Source: Leucogyrophana mollusca
Lineage: Eukaryota; Basidiomycota; Agaricomycetes; Boletales
DNA: 64,000 bases
Direction of reading: 5' to 3'
Assembly (NCBI GenBank): GCA_021014945.1
Contig: MU266478.1
Location: 1 to 64,000 of the forward strand
Position numbers and translations under genes: made by a program
Notes under the pieces: model-generated
Databases searched by the model: none
Told to the model about the DNA's origin: nothing
The model's input: the letters and a program-made list of their open reading frames with translations, nothing else
Shown: piece by piece, positions 36,057 to 47,281 of the stretch
Position numbering within the stretch: position 1 is the first letter of the stretch
Layout: every line of letters begins with the position of its first letter

Positions 36057-37587
36057 ATGGACGAGCTCTCTGTGCAATGCTCCATCCACCTCGATAATGT
36101 CCCGCTCAAGGAAATCAAGACGTTCAAGTGCGGTGCGCTACCCACACTGAACAAACAGCCAGCTGAAGCACTAACCCGTCCCAAAGGTCACGGCTTTTGT
36201 GAAACCTGCCTCGCGGTCTTTTTCAGTACCAACGGTCGCAAACCTTGCCCCGTCTGCAGGCAACTGATTAAACACGCAGACGCACGTTCTGTATACCTCA
36301 ATGCCGCTCGCGGTCTCACACAGCACCCAGCTTTTAATTCATCTCCTCGCATTGATATCGACCTCACATGTTCCGAGGAGGAAGGAGACAGCAGCATCGC
36401 GAGTGCATCCACGAAGCTCAAAGAAAAGACACGTAAACTAGCTGCGGAAATCATCGACCTCAGCGCTCAGCTCCGATCTGCTCAGCGCCGTGCTGAAACC
36501 CTCAAAGGCGAAAAGGACACGCTTGAGCTCGACTGTGAGGCTGCTCGAGCCGAAAACTCAACGCTCATAGGAAAGAACACTAAACTAGAACGTGACCACT
36601 TCACTCTCGAAAAGCAGAACTCTACTCTTAAGCGCCAACACTCGACCCTCGAACGTGAATTTGCCCGTCTAGAAACCGAATCCAAACAGCTAGCAGAAGA
36701 TAACAGGCGGTTGGTCGCAGAGGCTAGCAAAGCTAGGACGGACAGAGATGAAGCATTGAAGGAGGCGGGTTCTGAGAAAGAACGCGTAAGCAAATTTCAG
36801 GACTGGTTGGAAGATGCCCGGAAACAGGTGAGTGCCACAAAATATCAACCCTCGTGACATCGCCCTGGCCCACTAACTCGAACTGAAGATAGGATCTCAG
36901 AAGGCGAAGATCAAGGGCTTGAACCAGACAAACAGCAAACTAAAGCTGGATGTTCTTTCACTCCAGTGCGAGCAGGTCCCGGTGGAAAAGCACCAGGATT
37001 CGTTGATGGTAGTAGAACGTGAAAACTACTACCCCGAGGACGAAGAAGACTGGCTTGGAGAACTTTGTGCTGCTGACCTTGACGAACCACGATACTCCGC
37101 AACGCCTAGTGACGACGAGCTTATACTCTCAGATCCCAAAGCCTCGCGAAAACGCTTTCCACTTAAAGATCGCCCTTTGCCATATGACAGGAACGACAGG
37201 GAGGGTACGGAGGAAGTCGAACGCCCACTGCCGGATGATCGTCGACCCCCATTGGCGCGCTTTCCGTCGGACTGGACTCTAGGTGCAGAAGGGAGTATGG
37301 GCCAAGTTCCCGTCGTATCTAGCAAGAAACGGAAGCACACTGGGGATGCAATAATCGGGACGGGGTCAGCAGGACAAAAGTTTGTCAAGGTCAAGGTGGC
37401 TGGGCCCTCCAAAGGGAAGGAAAGGGCTGGGGAACAGGAAACAGAGGGTAGAGGAGCACCGGCCACGCTAGTGAAGAAGGACAAACAGACGAAGAAGCCT
37501 AGTGGCCCGATATCTATCGATCGCAGTGGGCACGTGGTGGGTACTGTTGCGTTGGGCTCGCGACAAAAGATGAGTCGAGCATCATAA
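36057..37587 (+). CDS. RING-finger coiled-coil protein
   Basis: Probable E3 ubiquitin ligase. Start MDELSVQCSIHLDNVPLKE leads into a RING finger that is split by an intron after the Gly of FKCG; it resumes as HGFCETCLAVFF and PCPVCRQL. The second zinc ligand appears to be His (C-S-I-H) in place of the usual Cys. A long coiled coil follows (KLKEKTRKLAAEIIDLSAQL, ENSTLIGKNTKLERDHFTLE and on to RVSKFQDWLEDARKQ). A second intron (acceptor ending CTCAG) joins KAKIKGLNQTNSKLKLDVL. The tail is acidic then basic and ends QKMSRAS. The layout, including the RING intron site, matches the gene at 47591-48566. Substrates are unknown. Confidence 0.75.
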
Positions 37588-37761
37588 AGTTGTTCCGACC
37601 GGCGATTTTCTTAGAGCATATGTTCGATGTTTTGAACAGTCGGCAATCTCAAGCGGCAATAATCATGAATACAAGCTTGGGGAACATACATCACCGTACA
37701 GCAATGCTTTCGTTCCTAAAAGAGGCTCCTTCAGCTCCGAAGGGCGCAACGGCCGATACTT

Positions 37762-38578
37762 CTACTTTCCGCCTGCAAACAACCTCACTCCCTCACCATC
37801 GGCCACACCGATAATCTGTGCGCGACCCGAGCGGGTAAGGACATTGATAGCTCGCCGTAACAATGGGAGTGGCATATTGGAAAGGGGCGACGGCACTGGC
37901 GGGTCTGTAATCTCGTAGTATGTGAGGATGGTATTCAGTTGGCCAGTGGCCGTTGCCTGTGCAAATATTTCTGTTTCAGATCACTGCGGGAGGCGGATAC
38001 GTGGGTCAAAAACTGCGTGCGTACCCATGAATGTAGGACATCTGCCCATTCCTCTGGTAGACGCCAGTAGAGCAGCACGGCATGGATCTGCTTGGGGGGC
38101 TCATACACAGCCAGATTCTTTGACACCATAGAAGCTAATATGGACGAAAGATGTGATGGAAGCATACGCCCTAGGCGAATAAGCTATCAGCGTTGGGTCA
38201 CCAAGGTCCCGTGCAGTATAACACACGATTGATTCGCTCATTACGTAGCACTTCGTCCCAGTCCCCGCCCGGAACCGCTGCATCCTCCACACGGAGCACA
38301 AATAGCCGCTTATGACGTGCATAAGTAAGGATAATTCGAGTCCACTGCTCTGTGTGCTGTGCTTGTGTGTTGGGATTTGGCTGTTCGCTGCACGGAGATT
38401 GATCAGCGGGGGGTTTGTGATCGGATGGAAGGACTGACGTAAAAAATGGAGGAGCAGAGTGGATGGAAGGGAGGAGAAATCCTGTTATGTTTATGTCAGC
38501 AATAGCCTTGAGGCATTTCGGAAGGCAAGGCTAGTCTTTTCACTTGCCTGAGGGTGTGGTTTGCGGAGAGTGCGCCAT
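37762..38578 (-). CDS. VPS25: ESCRT-II subunit Vps25
   Basis: Vps25 is the ESCRT-II subunit that recruits ESCRT-III for sorting ubiquitinated cargo into multivesicular bodies (known). Four exons: MAHSPQTTPS, then GFLLPSIHSAPPFFT through LFVLRVEDA, then RMLPSHLSSILASMVSKNLA with LLYWRLPEEWADVLHSW, then ATGQLNTILTYYEITDPPV to the end GVRLFAGGK (stop at 37762). The PSI-x-PPFFT motif and the winged-helix pattern YWRLPEEWADVLHSW are typical. The first intron starts GCAAGT, so it is a GC-AG intron; the others are GT-AG. It is convergent with the RING gene, with 174 bp between stops. Confidence 0.93.
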
Positions 38579-38719
38579 GAGAGCACAGCCGCTGACCTTG
38601 AAATCTACCCCTTTCAAGTTCACGTTTTGAGCGTCCCAGTACCGGACCACTGGTACTCTGGGTGATCACTGAGTTTACCTGCACAGACCTGCACACCACA
38701 CCCGTTAAATACGGTAGAC

Positions 38720-39720
38720 TCAGATGCTTTATTGCCATTCGATCATTCCAAGGCAGATATAATCCTCCGCTCGTCCGATAATGTCGACTTCCGCGTCTTC
38801 GAGCTTTTCCTTTCTCTTGCGTCCTCAGGCTCATTCTTTGAGACAATGTTCGAGTTGCCCCAGCCAGCCTCTCAAAACGATACAAAAGCGGGCCTTCCGC
38901 TCATCTCGGTGTCGGAAGATAACCAGACGCTCGACACCTCCCTTCGCTTTTGCTACCCATCGACATTGGCAGATGACCCCTGTCTCGACGAGGTCGACGC
39001 TGCAGTGAGCGTGCTCAACGCCGCGAGGAAATATCAGGTGGATAGAATAGAAAGAAAAGTCGGGCAATCTCTCTATAATCCGAAAATATTGGCAACAGAC
39101 TCACTCCGGCGTTTCGCTATCGCTCGTCACTCTCGCCTTGAGGATGAAACCATGCTCGCCGCCAAATACACTTTGCACGAGCCCCTAATTCCTCCTCACT
39201 TTTCTGGAGTCGAGCTGATAACGGCGTCAGATCTCCTTTCCCTGCTCCAATATCACCAGAAGTGTAGTATAGCTACCGAAGTTCTAGGGAAGTATCTGTT
39301 TTGGATAAACACTATAGGACCAAGGAGGGCGCGGCATGGCTAACAAGGGATGAAAACCACGTTAACATCGTGCCTCCCTCCGGTCCATATCCCCCTCGTC
39401 GGTGCCTCCGTTCCAGCCAGCATCGTGTCTGGGGGGAAGAGACCCCTGCCTGGTGGTCCGAATATATGAACGCGACCTTCGTATCTTTGCGCGATAGGCC
39501 CTTTGCAGCGACGAGGGTGTAGAAGAAGCAGTACGGCGGGCGAGGGGATCGGAATGCCCCATATGTAGTGCGGGGGTCACCGAGAAGATGTCAGAGTTCA
39601 CGAAGCTGTCTGGTGAAGAAGCGGAAAAGTCCACAGCGAAGGTGCATCATCTTGCGATTGAGATGCTGATATTGGTAACTGACTATCAATAAGTAGTCTG
39701 AGATAGACCTGAAGTTCTGA
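38720..39720 (+). pseudogene. BTB/POZ family copy 1, frameshifted
   Basis: Clear relative of the BTB gene at 39903-40946 (PFDHSKADIILRSSDNVDFR, MFELPQP, LRFCYPSTLADDPCL, SLRRFAIARHSRLEDETMLA). I find no in-frame ATG near the start; the frame opens through GACTCAGATGCTTTATTGCC without one. At about 39300 the reading frame breaks (FWINTIGPRRARHG then stop) and the homologous sequence continues in another frame as HYRTKEGAAWLTRDE and WWSEYMNATFVSLRDRPFAA. A second break near 39520 moves it to EGVEEAVRRARGSECPICSA and EKMSEFTKL. A last-exon remnant (DLKF stop, 39709-39720) is still visible. The breaks are too close for introns, so I call it a pseudogene. Confidence 0.75.
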
Positions 39721-39902
39721 AGATGGTCTAGGGTCAATTTGGGTGTTGAGTCCGGTGAGTCCGATATTTCAAGGCAGTGCCAAGTTACTCAACGCCTCTA
39801 TCTGGTACATCCAATTTGGCTCTTATGCTCCAAGTTCTACTTCCCCTTCTTAATTATCCCCGGTCCATATCAATGCCTTGGCTTCCCTATCGACCGTAAA
39901 CA

Positions 39903-40946
39903 TTAGAAATTCATGAGAAGTTTGATCTGTAAACCGAAGCGAGATCTACGATCAGCGGCATGACTTGGATGACTGATACAGAAAGGCGCACATACATTCG
40001 ATGTCAACTTCTCGACTTCGTTTGCAAATAACTGCGCAAACTCGGTCATGTTTGCCGCGATGTGGTCAGCGCAAGTTCCAGATGCCCTCGCACTCTGAAT
40101 ACAGCTGTCCAAGCCCTCGAAGACAGTCGCTCTAGAAGGCCTGTCTTTCAAAGAAGCGAGAGTGACATCCATGTATGTGGTCCACCAAGCGTAATACCTG
40201 CGGTCATTGCGCGGCCACAGATTGTACTTGGGCGAAGGGGGCGAAGGGGGCGAAGAGGTATGGGTAGATCTGCCATAAGGGTTCTTCTGATTTTTGTCCA
40301 CTTCTTCGTAGAGCCAAAAACAACCTTGTGCGCTACTATAGTGGCTAGTGATCCAGGAAAAATCCTTAGCCAGTCTTGCCACAGCAATACTACATTTCTG
40401 GTGGTAGTCGAGCAAGGAGAGGAGGTCTGTGGCGGTGATCAACTCGATTTCGGGAATCCAGGTAGGGATCAACGGTTGGTGCAACGTGTACTTGGCGGCA
40501 ATTTTGGCCTGCTGCTGTAACCCTGAGTGACGGGCAATAGCAAAACAACGAAGTGGCTCTTTCTCCAGGATATCAGGATTGGCGAGAGCTTGACCCACCC
40601 TCCTCTCTATTATCTCCAGCGCGTACTTCCGAGCTGCTCCGAGCACTTTTACCACATCTCCCAAATTATTTAGATTAGGATCTTCCGCCAATGTGGACGG
40701 GTAACAGAACCTGAACAAGATATCCAGGGTTCTACTGTCTTCCGACACGGAGATCACGGGCAGTCCGTCCTTGGGCTCGCTATCTGCATTCTCATCGAGC
40801 GGCTGGGGCAGCTCAAACATCGATTCAAAGAATGGAGATGCAAGGGTGAGAAATAGTTTGAAAATGCGAAAGTCGACGTCGTCGCATGAGCGAAAAATCA
40901 CGTCCGCCTTTACGTGGTCGAAAGGATAGGAAGCGCTGTTGGGCAT
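39903..40946 (-). CDS. BTB/POZ domain protein, copy 2
   Basis: The N-terminus is a BTB/POZ fold: MPNSASYPFDHVKADVIFRS, DDVDFRIFKLFLTLASPFFE, SMFELPQP, then ISVSEDSRTLDILFRFCYPS and VVKVLGAARKYALEIIERRV. BTB proteins dimerise and some serve as Cullin-3 adaptors (known); the job here is unknown. The C-terminal half has the family's WW-x-YM and conserved tail TFEGL-like segments, but the second Cys of the family's CxxC is missing (TCADHIAANMTEFAQLF). A GT-AG intron before the last exon (IKLLMNF stop) is 3n long and free of stops, so spliced and unspliced forms both stay in frame. The GC-rich hairpin at 41101-41119 lies about 155 bp upstream. It ends about 180 bp from decayed copy 1, convergently. 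Confidence 0.8.
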   Translation of the reverse strand: MPNSASYPFDHVKADVIFRSCDDVDFRIFKLFLTLASPFFESMFELPQPLDENADSEPKDGLPVISVSEDSRTLDILFRFCYPSTLAEDPNLNNLGDVVKVLGAARKYALEIIERRVGQALANPDILEKEPLRCFAIARHSGLQQQAKIAAKYTLHQPLIPTWIPEIELITATDLLSLLDYHQKCSIAVARLAKDFSWITSHYSSAQGCFWLYEEVDKNQKNPYGRSTHTSSPPSPPSPKYNLWPRNDRRYYAWWTTYMDVTLASLKDRPSRATVFEGLDSCIQSARASGTCADHIAANMTEFAQLFANEVEKLTSNVCAPFCISHPSHAADRRSRFGLQIKLLMNF

Positions 40947-41288
40947 TGCAGTATCGTGGTATGTGGGCTGGTTTGTAGGAAATAGTATGTGAGAGGTAGT
41001 CGTTGAGGTTCAAGAACGAGTTGATGGTGGGTCCCTTGTTCTGGGTGTCTTTAAAGGGAGTCCGAGGCGCTAAGAAACACGCTGAAGCCGCGAGGCTTGA
41101 GGGGCCCCCTTTGGGCCCCTTTAACAGAAGCATCAACTTCGTGGTACCGAGATGCAAGAAATAAGCGTCAGAATCACTTGTCGGGGCTGCTCACGAAGTT
41201 AAAGCCAACAAGTTAATAGCACGAGATAGGATTCAACGAGGAAAGGGGTATCAGCACAAGGAATAAGTACGAACGTTCTCAAACGACC
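40947..41288. other. Spacer between BTB copy 2 and HIRIP3-like gene
   Basis: About 340 bp holding the BTB copy 2 promoter or 5' leader and the 3' flank of the HIRIP3-like gene. The only structure noted is the hairpin at 41101-41119. Confidence 0.5.
41101..41119. repeat. Perfect 7-bp GC inverted repeat (hairpin)
   Basis: GGGGCCC (41101-41107), five-base loop CCTTT, GGGCCCC (41113-41119). It sits about 155 bp upstream of the BTB copy 2 start codon and could form a hairpin in its 5' leader. Function not shown. Confidence 0.6.
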
Positions 41289-43250
41289 TCAGTCGCTCTG
41301 GTCCCCTAAGAACGCCATTATACTCGCTCGAGCAGTTTTCTGGTTAAAAATAAGACAGTCAACAACACGGATATTTGAGTCAGAACGGACCCTCTTCTTC
41401 GCAGGAGGTTCCTCGGCCTCACTGGCGCTCTCGTCCCCCGACTCATCCGAAGGATCGGATTCTATCTTCTGTTTCTTGTCCCGGTTTCGAGTAGACTCTT
41501 CGAACTGCTTCACGTCCGCTGAAAAGGGCGGACAGTTAGCTCACCTGTGGTCAAGATACGCGATAAGCTTGCCTAGCTCTTGCGCCAGCTCTCTTTTCGC
41601 TTTGATAGACTTGGCCTTCTCGAGGCTTAAGCGGCCTGTCATTCCCAGCTCCGCGAGGATCTCTCGCAGTCTCTTGACTTGTTGTGAAGCCTTGTCTAGA
41701 TCTTGGAACTCCTTTTTCCAAACTTTGCGGACGCCGCATGCAGTAACCATTGCCTACATTGATAAATCGTCAATGCCATGGATAGCAGAGTGTCGATGCA
41801 AGCGTGCCTTGAGTTTAACCACAGCCTCCTCGTCCTTTGACAAGGCAGCGGCACCCTTTTTTGGTTTCTTTCCTTTCGGTTCCTTCTGCGTCTTATCCGC
41901 CCCCTGTCACCCATTTAAAAACAATCCTGGAGCGGGGCTCCAGTGTCACTTACCTTTCCTGATTTCTTCCGTTTCTTCGGGGGTTCGTCAAAAATTAATG
42001 ACCTTTCAGATTCACTTTTCTGCCGGCCCTTGTCAGGCATTTCATGATGGGCACCCGATAGAAAAACCTACTTCTTCCTTCTCAACGATAGCGTTTTTCG
42101 TCGATGTTCCTTCGCTTCGTGGTTTACTGGTTGACGGACCCGGTGTGGGCTGCATTAACTCGATCTCGCTTTGTTCGGTTTCTTCTTCAATACGCTTCTT
42201 CTCGGGCAGTCCCATAATGGTTAGCCTGGTCGCGGGGAGAGCAGATGGCGAATAGCATACCTCGGGAACACCTCTTGATGTTTTCTTGGATGGCTTTGAT
42301 GGAGCGTTAGAAGTTCTCTTGGGCGAAGAGGCAGGTTTTGGTGCATCTGCTTCCACTTCGTCGCCTGAAGACTCTACTACGGACTACCACGAGGGGTGAG
42401 ATACAACACTTGGGAGGGTTTAACGGACGCACGGCCGACTTGTATGCCTTTTTCTCGCCCTTCTTCGACTTGGGTTTCGTCTCAGACGCCTTTCGAGAGC
42501 TCTGATATATGCACACTATGGACTCGCATGAATCGGTACGGTGGGATGGAAATCACACACCTCTGGAGCTTTCGACGGTGGCTTAGAGGATTGTTTCTTT
42601 GACGCGGGTGTCACCTTGGTGGAAGAGGTGTTCGCTACACCGGATTCATCCTCGTCTCCAGATGAATTCACCACGGACTACGGCAAAACGATAAGGAGCG
42701 GGAAAAGGCGAGAGGTAGAAATTTGCGCACTGAAGACTTGTATTTCTTTTTGCCGCGGTCCTTGCTCTCTGCCCCCTTGACGATGGTCGTCTGCTTGCCA
42801 CTTCGCAGTTTATCCTGACGCGGACTGGCCTTCCGTTTTTTGGAAGGCTTTAAAGCGTTCTCATTAAATGCCTCGTCTTCGTCTTCATCCTCAGGTACTT
42901 CACGGCCGGCTTCAGTAGAGGATTGAGCCTAAACACAAGTGTCAGTCCTGCAATAGTCACGGTGGCCGGAACCATGATTGTCGAAGCCAAACCTACCACG
43001 GCGTCGATCGCGGCTTCCGTGATTAATTTCTTGTACTGATTCGTGCCCAGGGCTCCTTCCTCGAGAGAAAATTGGTTTTCTAACTTAGCGCGAACTTTGC
43101 GAGGGGTAAGGACTCTACATTATGTGTGGTGTTAGCATCTGGACGTGACTGGATGCTTCGTGGTACGTGCACCGATCGGTCTTTGTCTTGGGCTTGCTCA
43201 ACCACCTTCCTTGCCGCGCGCCGCAGGTCTTCGGGGTCCGGGATCTGCAT
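41289..43250 (-). CDS. HIRIP3-like histone chaperone with DEK-C-like N-terminus
   Basis: The start MQIPDPEDLRRAARKVVEQA and, after an intron, VLTPRKVRAKLENQFSLEEG then NQYKKLITEAAIDAVV resemble a DEK C-terminal type helical domain. The middle is a long, charged, disordered region of Lys/Ser/Glu-rich exons with nuclear-localisation-like clusters (PKKRKK, KKKYKS). The C-terminal block VTACGVRKVWKKEFQDLD, RLREILAELGMTG and SLEKAKSIKAKRELAQEL matches the HIRIP3/Chz-type motif region. The end is acidic then basic, stopping after SIMAFLGDQSD at 41289. HIRIP3 binds histones and the HIRA complex in animals (known); nucleosome-assembly work here is inferred. Eight or more short exons; some borders in the middle are approximate. 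Confidence 0.65.
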
Positions 43251-43787
43251 GTCAACGTTTGACTTTCCACAGTTTTGAGGATGTTCGTCACTCTGACACA
43301 GTCCTCGAGGCAATCGAATCCACCAGTCGTCCACCAGCTGCAATGAGCTTCCACAAATAGCAGCCGAGCGTGAATAACGCGTAAGTAAACAAGGCCAAAT
43401 AGAACCCGCTTTCCACCCGATCTGCAGGGCATGCATGTATAGTTAGGCCACCTGAGACGTCTGCCCGATGTCATCCCATCACGTATGCAACTCCTATGTT
43501 GTGCCTTTTCGTTCGTTTCAGCTTGGGGTTTTCACTCATGTCATTTGTGTATCAGCTATTACAGCGCTGACCGCGTGCTTGCCATCATAGTAGGGACTTT
43601 CAAGTTGTATGGTGCCATCTTCGTATCTCCGTATATGTTGAGGCAGTGGGCGGTTCAAAGCCAAAATCAAGCCTTTTGACTCTTAGCGAAACATTCAACC
43701 TGGCTCAAGAGGGCGAGATAAGTTATTGAGTCCTGATTCAGATTAGTAGTGCGTACAGTTGACAACGTTAAGCCCGGGCCCATGACA
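43251..43787. other. Spacer, no gene seen
   Basis: About 540 bp between the HIRIP3-like start and the nitronate monooxygenase stop, both on the minus strand. A plus-strand frame of 64 codons at 43485-43679 has no recognisable content. Confidence 0.5.
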
Positions 43788-45123
43788 CTATAGCTTCGCT
43801 TTAGTATTAACTAAGGATGCGCCATGGGTTAATATCTTAGCGGCCGATGTGACCATCTCCTCCACAATCTGCTGAGCAGGCTGCACCTCATCAATGAGAG
43901 CAGCCACTCTTCCTATGAGGAAAGTTCTGGCTTCCAACGACTTCTCCGGATGCAGTTCAAGGTCGTGGTTGGCGGGGATTATACCCTTGGCCGTGAGCTC
44001 CTTGATTTCCGCCTGCCTGTTGTTGTTCCTAGAGGAGATCGTCAGCCTTTCCGAGGACATAAGAGCTCTTGCCAGTAAATCCTCACCAGTCCTCAACATA
44101 AGGTGTTCTTCGCACACGCAGAGGCCGACCGGTGTAAATAAGAGTCGTGATGGCATCTTCATAGCTGGCGCTCAATAGCGCGTCCTTGTGTGCCTTGGGC
44201 GCAGCTGCCTCCACTGAAGCAACGAACCGTGTTCCAACCCAAACGCCCTGAGCACCCCATGCCAAATTAGCAGCCAGACCGCGCCCATCATAAACAGCGC
44301 CAGCGCCGACGACATAAACAGGTTTACCGGTCAAAGGCGACTTATGGCCTTTAACGGCGTCAACGCAAGCCGGAATCAATACTGACGCGGGTGTGTCACC
44401 CGTGTGACCACCGCCTTCGCCGGCTTGAGCGCAAATGAGGTCCACGCCAGCTGCTAGTGCCTTGGGAACATGTTTGGGGTGCCCAACCATCTACAAAGTC
44501 AACGAAGCGTGAGTACTTCCTGTGCTGCTGGCGGGAAAGTGTCCGCCGTACATTCATTACTGGGATTCCAGCCTTGTGCAGCTTTTCAACTGCATGCTGG
44601 GGGGGCACACCAACCGCACAGACGAAAAGGGACGTCTTCTCCTCGATGATAACGTCAATTAATTCGTCGAGTTTACCCTTCTGGTAATCGTACTGTCGCT
44701 GCCGTGTTAAGAGCTGTGAGAAAAGGCACGAGATGGGGAGCTCACGTTCGTCTTCCTCGCATTACCGCCTACTTGAGGAATCAAGAGATCAACGCCGAAA
44801 GGCGCATTGGGGTCTCTCAAGTCTTGCTTGATAGCTTTGATCTAACGCGTGACGAGATCAACTTTGACCGGGATGAAAAAATTTAGCGAGAGCATACCTG
44901 CTGCCTAAGCACTTTCGGCGTGTACCCATGACCTCCTATAACACCCAGCCCTCCAGCATTTGTGACAGCCGCCGCCAGTTCTGGCCCAGCAGCAACATTC
45001 ATACCTAGCACCGGAGAGTCAGCCTGGCGCATAGATACTTCTGGGCTGGACAGACGCACCAGCAAGTATGACGGGATGCTTGATCCCGAAAAGTTCGGTG
45101 ACGGGTGTGGTGATGACGGACAT
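43788..45123 (-). CDS. Nitronate monooxygenase (2-nitropropane dioxygenase family)
   Basis: FMN-dependent enzyme that oxidises alkyl nitronates such as propionate-3-nitronate to the carbonyl compound and nitrite (known for the family). Start MSVITTPVTELFGIKHPVIL, an intron, then MNVAAGPELAAAVTNAGGLG and VIGGHGYTP. Later exons give DYQKGKLDELIDVIIEEKTS, VCAVGVPPQHAVEKLHKAGI, LICAQAGEGGGHTGDTPASV (with the conserved catalytic-type His in GGGHTGD) and the FMN-phosphate loop region VVGAGAVYDGRGLAANLAWG then AQGVWVGTRFVAS. The last exon ends THGASLVNTKAKL at 43788. About 350-400 residues. Intact, with four or five introns. Confidence 0.9.
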
Positions 45124-45502
45124 TGTCAAACGAGGTGGTGAAAAACTGGGTGCAAGTAGGAGTGCAAGACGTGTCCGACGGATCTCAGGTTGCCAGTGTC
45201 TCAGCCTCTCACTCTCAGGTGCAGAAACCAAATTAGCCGAAATATCATGTTCAGGAAATGCTTAGGCTATATTTGATAGCCGGTACCGGTAATTGCACCC
45301 GTTCTGGATGTCACATGCGTTAGACCAGGCTTCAGCTAATCTGCGAAAAATGGGACACCATAAATTAGCTCGAGGGTATATGACTGGTTGAAAAGGTAAA
45401 ATGTAAATGAGTGTATATGAGATACATGATGCTGACTGCGAATGAACGTGACGTGATGATCCATAGAATATGATGCCCAGGCTGAACATAATTGTAAAAG
45501 AA
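45124..45502. other. Spacer, no gene seen
   Basis: About 380 bp holding the nitronate monooxygenase promoter and the 3' flank of the coiled-coil gene; no coding signal recognised. Confidence 0.5.
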
Positions 45503-47281
45503 TCAGGGGGGTGCTGCTTCAACGAACGAAGGCTGAGGTGATCGTCCAGCGGATTGCATGAGTCGACGCAGCCTGGCTAGTTCACTTGCTAAATTTCTGT
45601 GTTGGGTCCGCAAAGTCAGGAAGCTAAAGTTCAATAGCCGACGAGATACGTACTTCGCAGTCTGATCTGTGTCGTCACCTTGTTGCAAAGACGCTGCTAC
45701 TTGTGCTTTGAGTTGATTGATCTCCTCCCGGAAGCCTTCCTCGACTTCTCTTCGGAGCCGATCGTCTTCTGACCTGAGGTCTTTTACAGTCGCCTGTTGA
45801 CTTTGTGCCACTTTCATCTCCTCCGCTAGCACTTTGTACTTTTTGCCAATCGATTCTGCCTCCTTCCTCAGTTTCTCTTCTCGCTTTCGCATTTCGTCGC
45901 GAAGCTTATCGGTATCCGACTTCCAGCTTTCTGTCATGCTTTTGATGCTATCCCGCAAGGTAATATACTCCCTCTCGGATTTTTGAGACAAGGTCGTAGA
46001 TTCTGCAAGAGCCGCCTCCATCTCGCGAATTGATTTTTTGGAAGTTGCTGTTTCTGATTTGAGTTGGGATTTGAGCGTTGCAGCTTCTGCCTCTGCCTTG
46101 CGGGCTCTTTCAAGGACCTAAACGACTGACGATGAGACACTGCAAACATTGGCTGTTGGGAGTTCTTACCTCTTGGAGCAATCGCTCTTTCCGAGCGACA
46201 ACATTGTTCAGACCCTCATTCTCGAGTCGCAGACGTTCTCGGCCTTCCTTAAGATCTTCGGTCTGTCGAGTCAATTGCGCGACAGTACGTTGTGATACGC
46301 GCAGCTGAGACTTGGCATTTTCGAGAGCATTTCTAGCATTGACGACACCGGTTTGAAGATCGGCCAGAACCTTAGTAGTGCCTCCTGGAGTCATGGAGAT
46401 ACGGCGATTCGGTGATGGGGGCGGTTGCAGAGATGATGTCGACGCAGACAGGTTCGATGGATCGTTAGCGACACTGGAGTCTATGGAAGGAAAAGAAGGG
46501 GGGCTTGTACGACTGGGACTGGGTGACAAGCCATCGTCGGCCAATGCCCTGGCATTTCCTGTAGATTGTCAGTCATGAAAGTAGTTTGAGGAAGGAAGGC
46601 GTAAGGGGGACAAGTATAACCAACCTACGGAAGCCACTGGTATACCTGAGCGCACGGATTGGTGAGCAGGAGTTAGACGACGAACCTGGAAGAGACATAC
46701 GACTGAGTGTTCGTGTCGGGCTAGAAACTCGCTTGTAAGAGTCTCTGTTCACTGAGCCGACGCCAAAGTCCATTGGGATACCCTCGCGAATGCCATGGGA
46801 GGGTGTTCCGTTTGCATCTCTTCGAGGTAAAGGTAAACTTGAATCGCGACCCGCAAGACCCTGTAGGACATCAAAACTGGACCGCCGTTGCATTTTCGGA
46901 GTGGAAAAGGAGGGAGTATACGAAGTTGGTGCCGAACTTATATCCAGTACTTCCTCTGACAAAGATGATGGAGAAGCCATGAAGCCTGGAGGTAGCGGAC
47001 GGGGCCCGCGTAGAATGGCGCTTTCTAGAGTGTGTAGTTGTGCCTGTTGCTGTCGAATAGAGTGCTTCAGTGTGGACATCTGATTTCGAACAGCCACTGA
47101 ATCAAAGGTAACGAACAGTAAATCTTGAATCACGTAGCTGCATTGAATGTTGCATAGACGAACCTGAGTCGTTGAGTTGGATAGAAGGGCTCGAAGCGCG
47201 CGCTGAACGAGCGGAATTGCGCGACGAAGACCTTGAAGATGGACGAGCAGGAGAGAAAGGCGAGCTTAGCGAATTAGACAT
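45503..47281 (-). CDS. Coiled-coil protein, possibly SHE3-like
   Basis: Start MSNSLSSPFSPARPSSRSSS opens a Ser-rich, disordered N-terminus. After two or three introns comes a Pro/Ser segment (PNRRISMTPGGTTKVLADLQ), then an almost continuous coiled coil: GVVNARNALENAKSQLRVSQ, LRLENEGLNNVVARKERLLQ, EREYITLRDSIKSMTESWKS, LRKEAESIGKKYKVLAEEMK and REEINQLKAQVAASLQ. It stops at 45503 after PSFVEAAPP. The layout (TTKVL-like start of a coiled coil after a disordered N-terminus, with KARKERLL-like basic spots) recalls basidiomycete proteins annotated as SWI5-dependent HO expression protein 3, an mRNA-transport adaptor in yeast. This is a weak, layout-based match; a general cytoskeletal coiled-coil protein is equally possible. 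Confidence 0.5.

Noticed and set aside
40225..40255. GGGGGCGAA tandem triplet-like run as a regulatory repeat
   Set aside because: It is coding sequence of BTB copy 2 (Ser-Pro-Pro repeats) with only three units.
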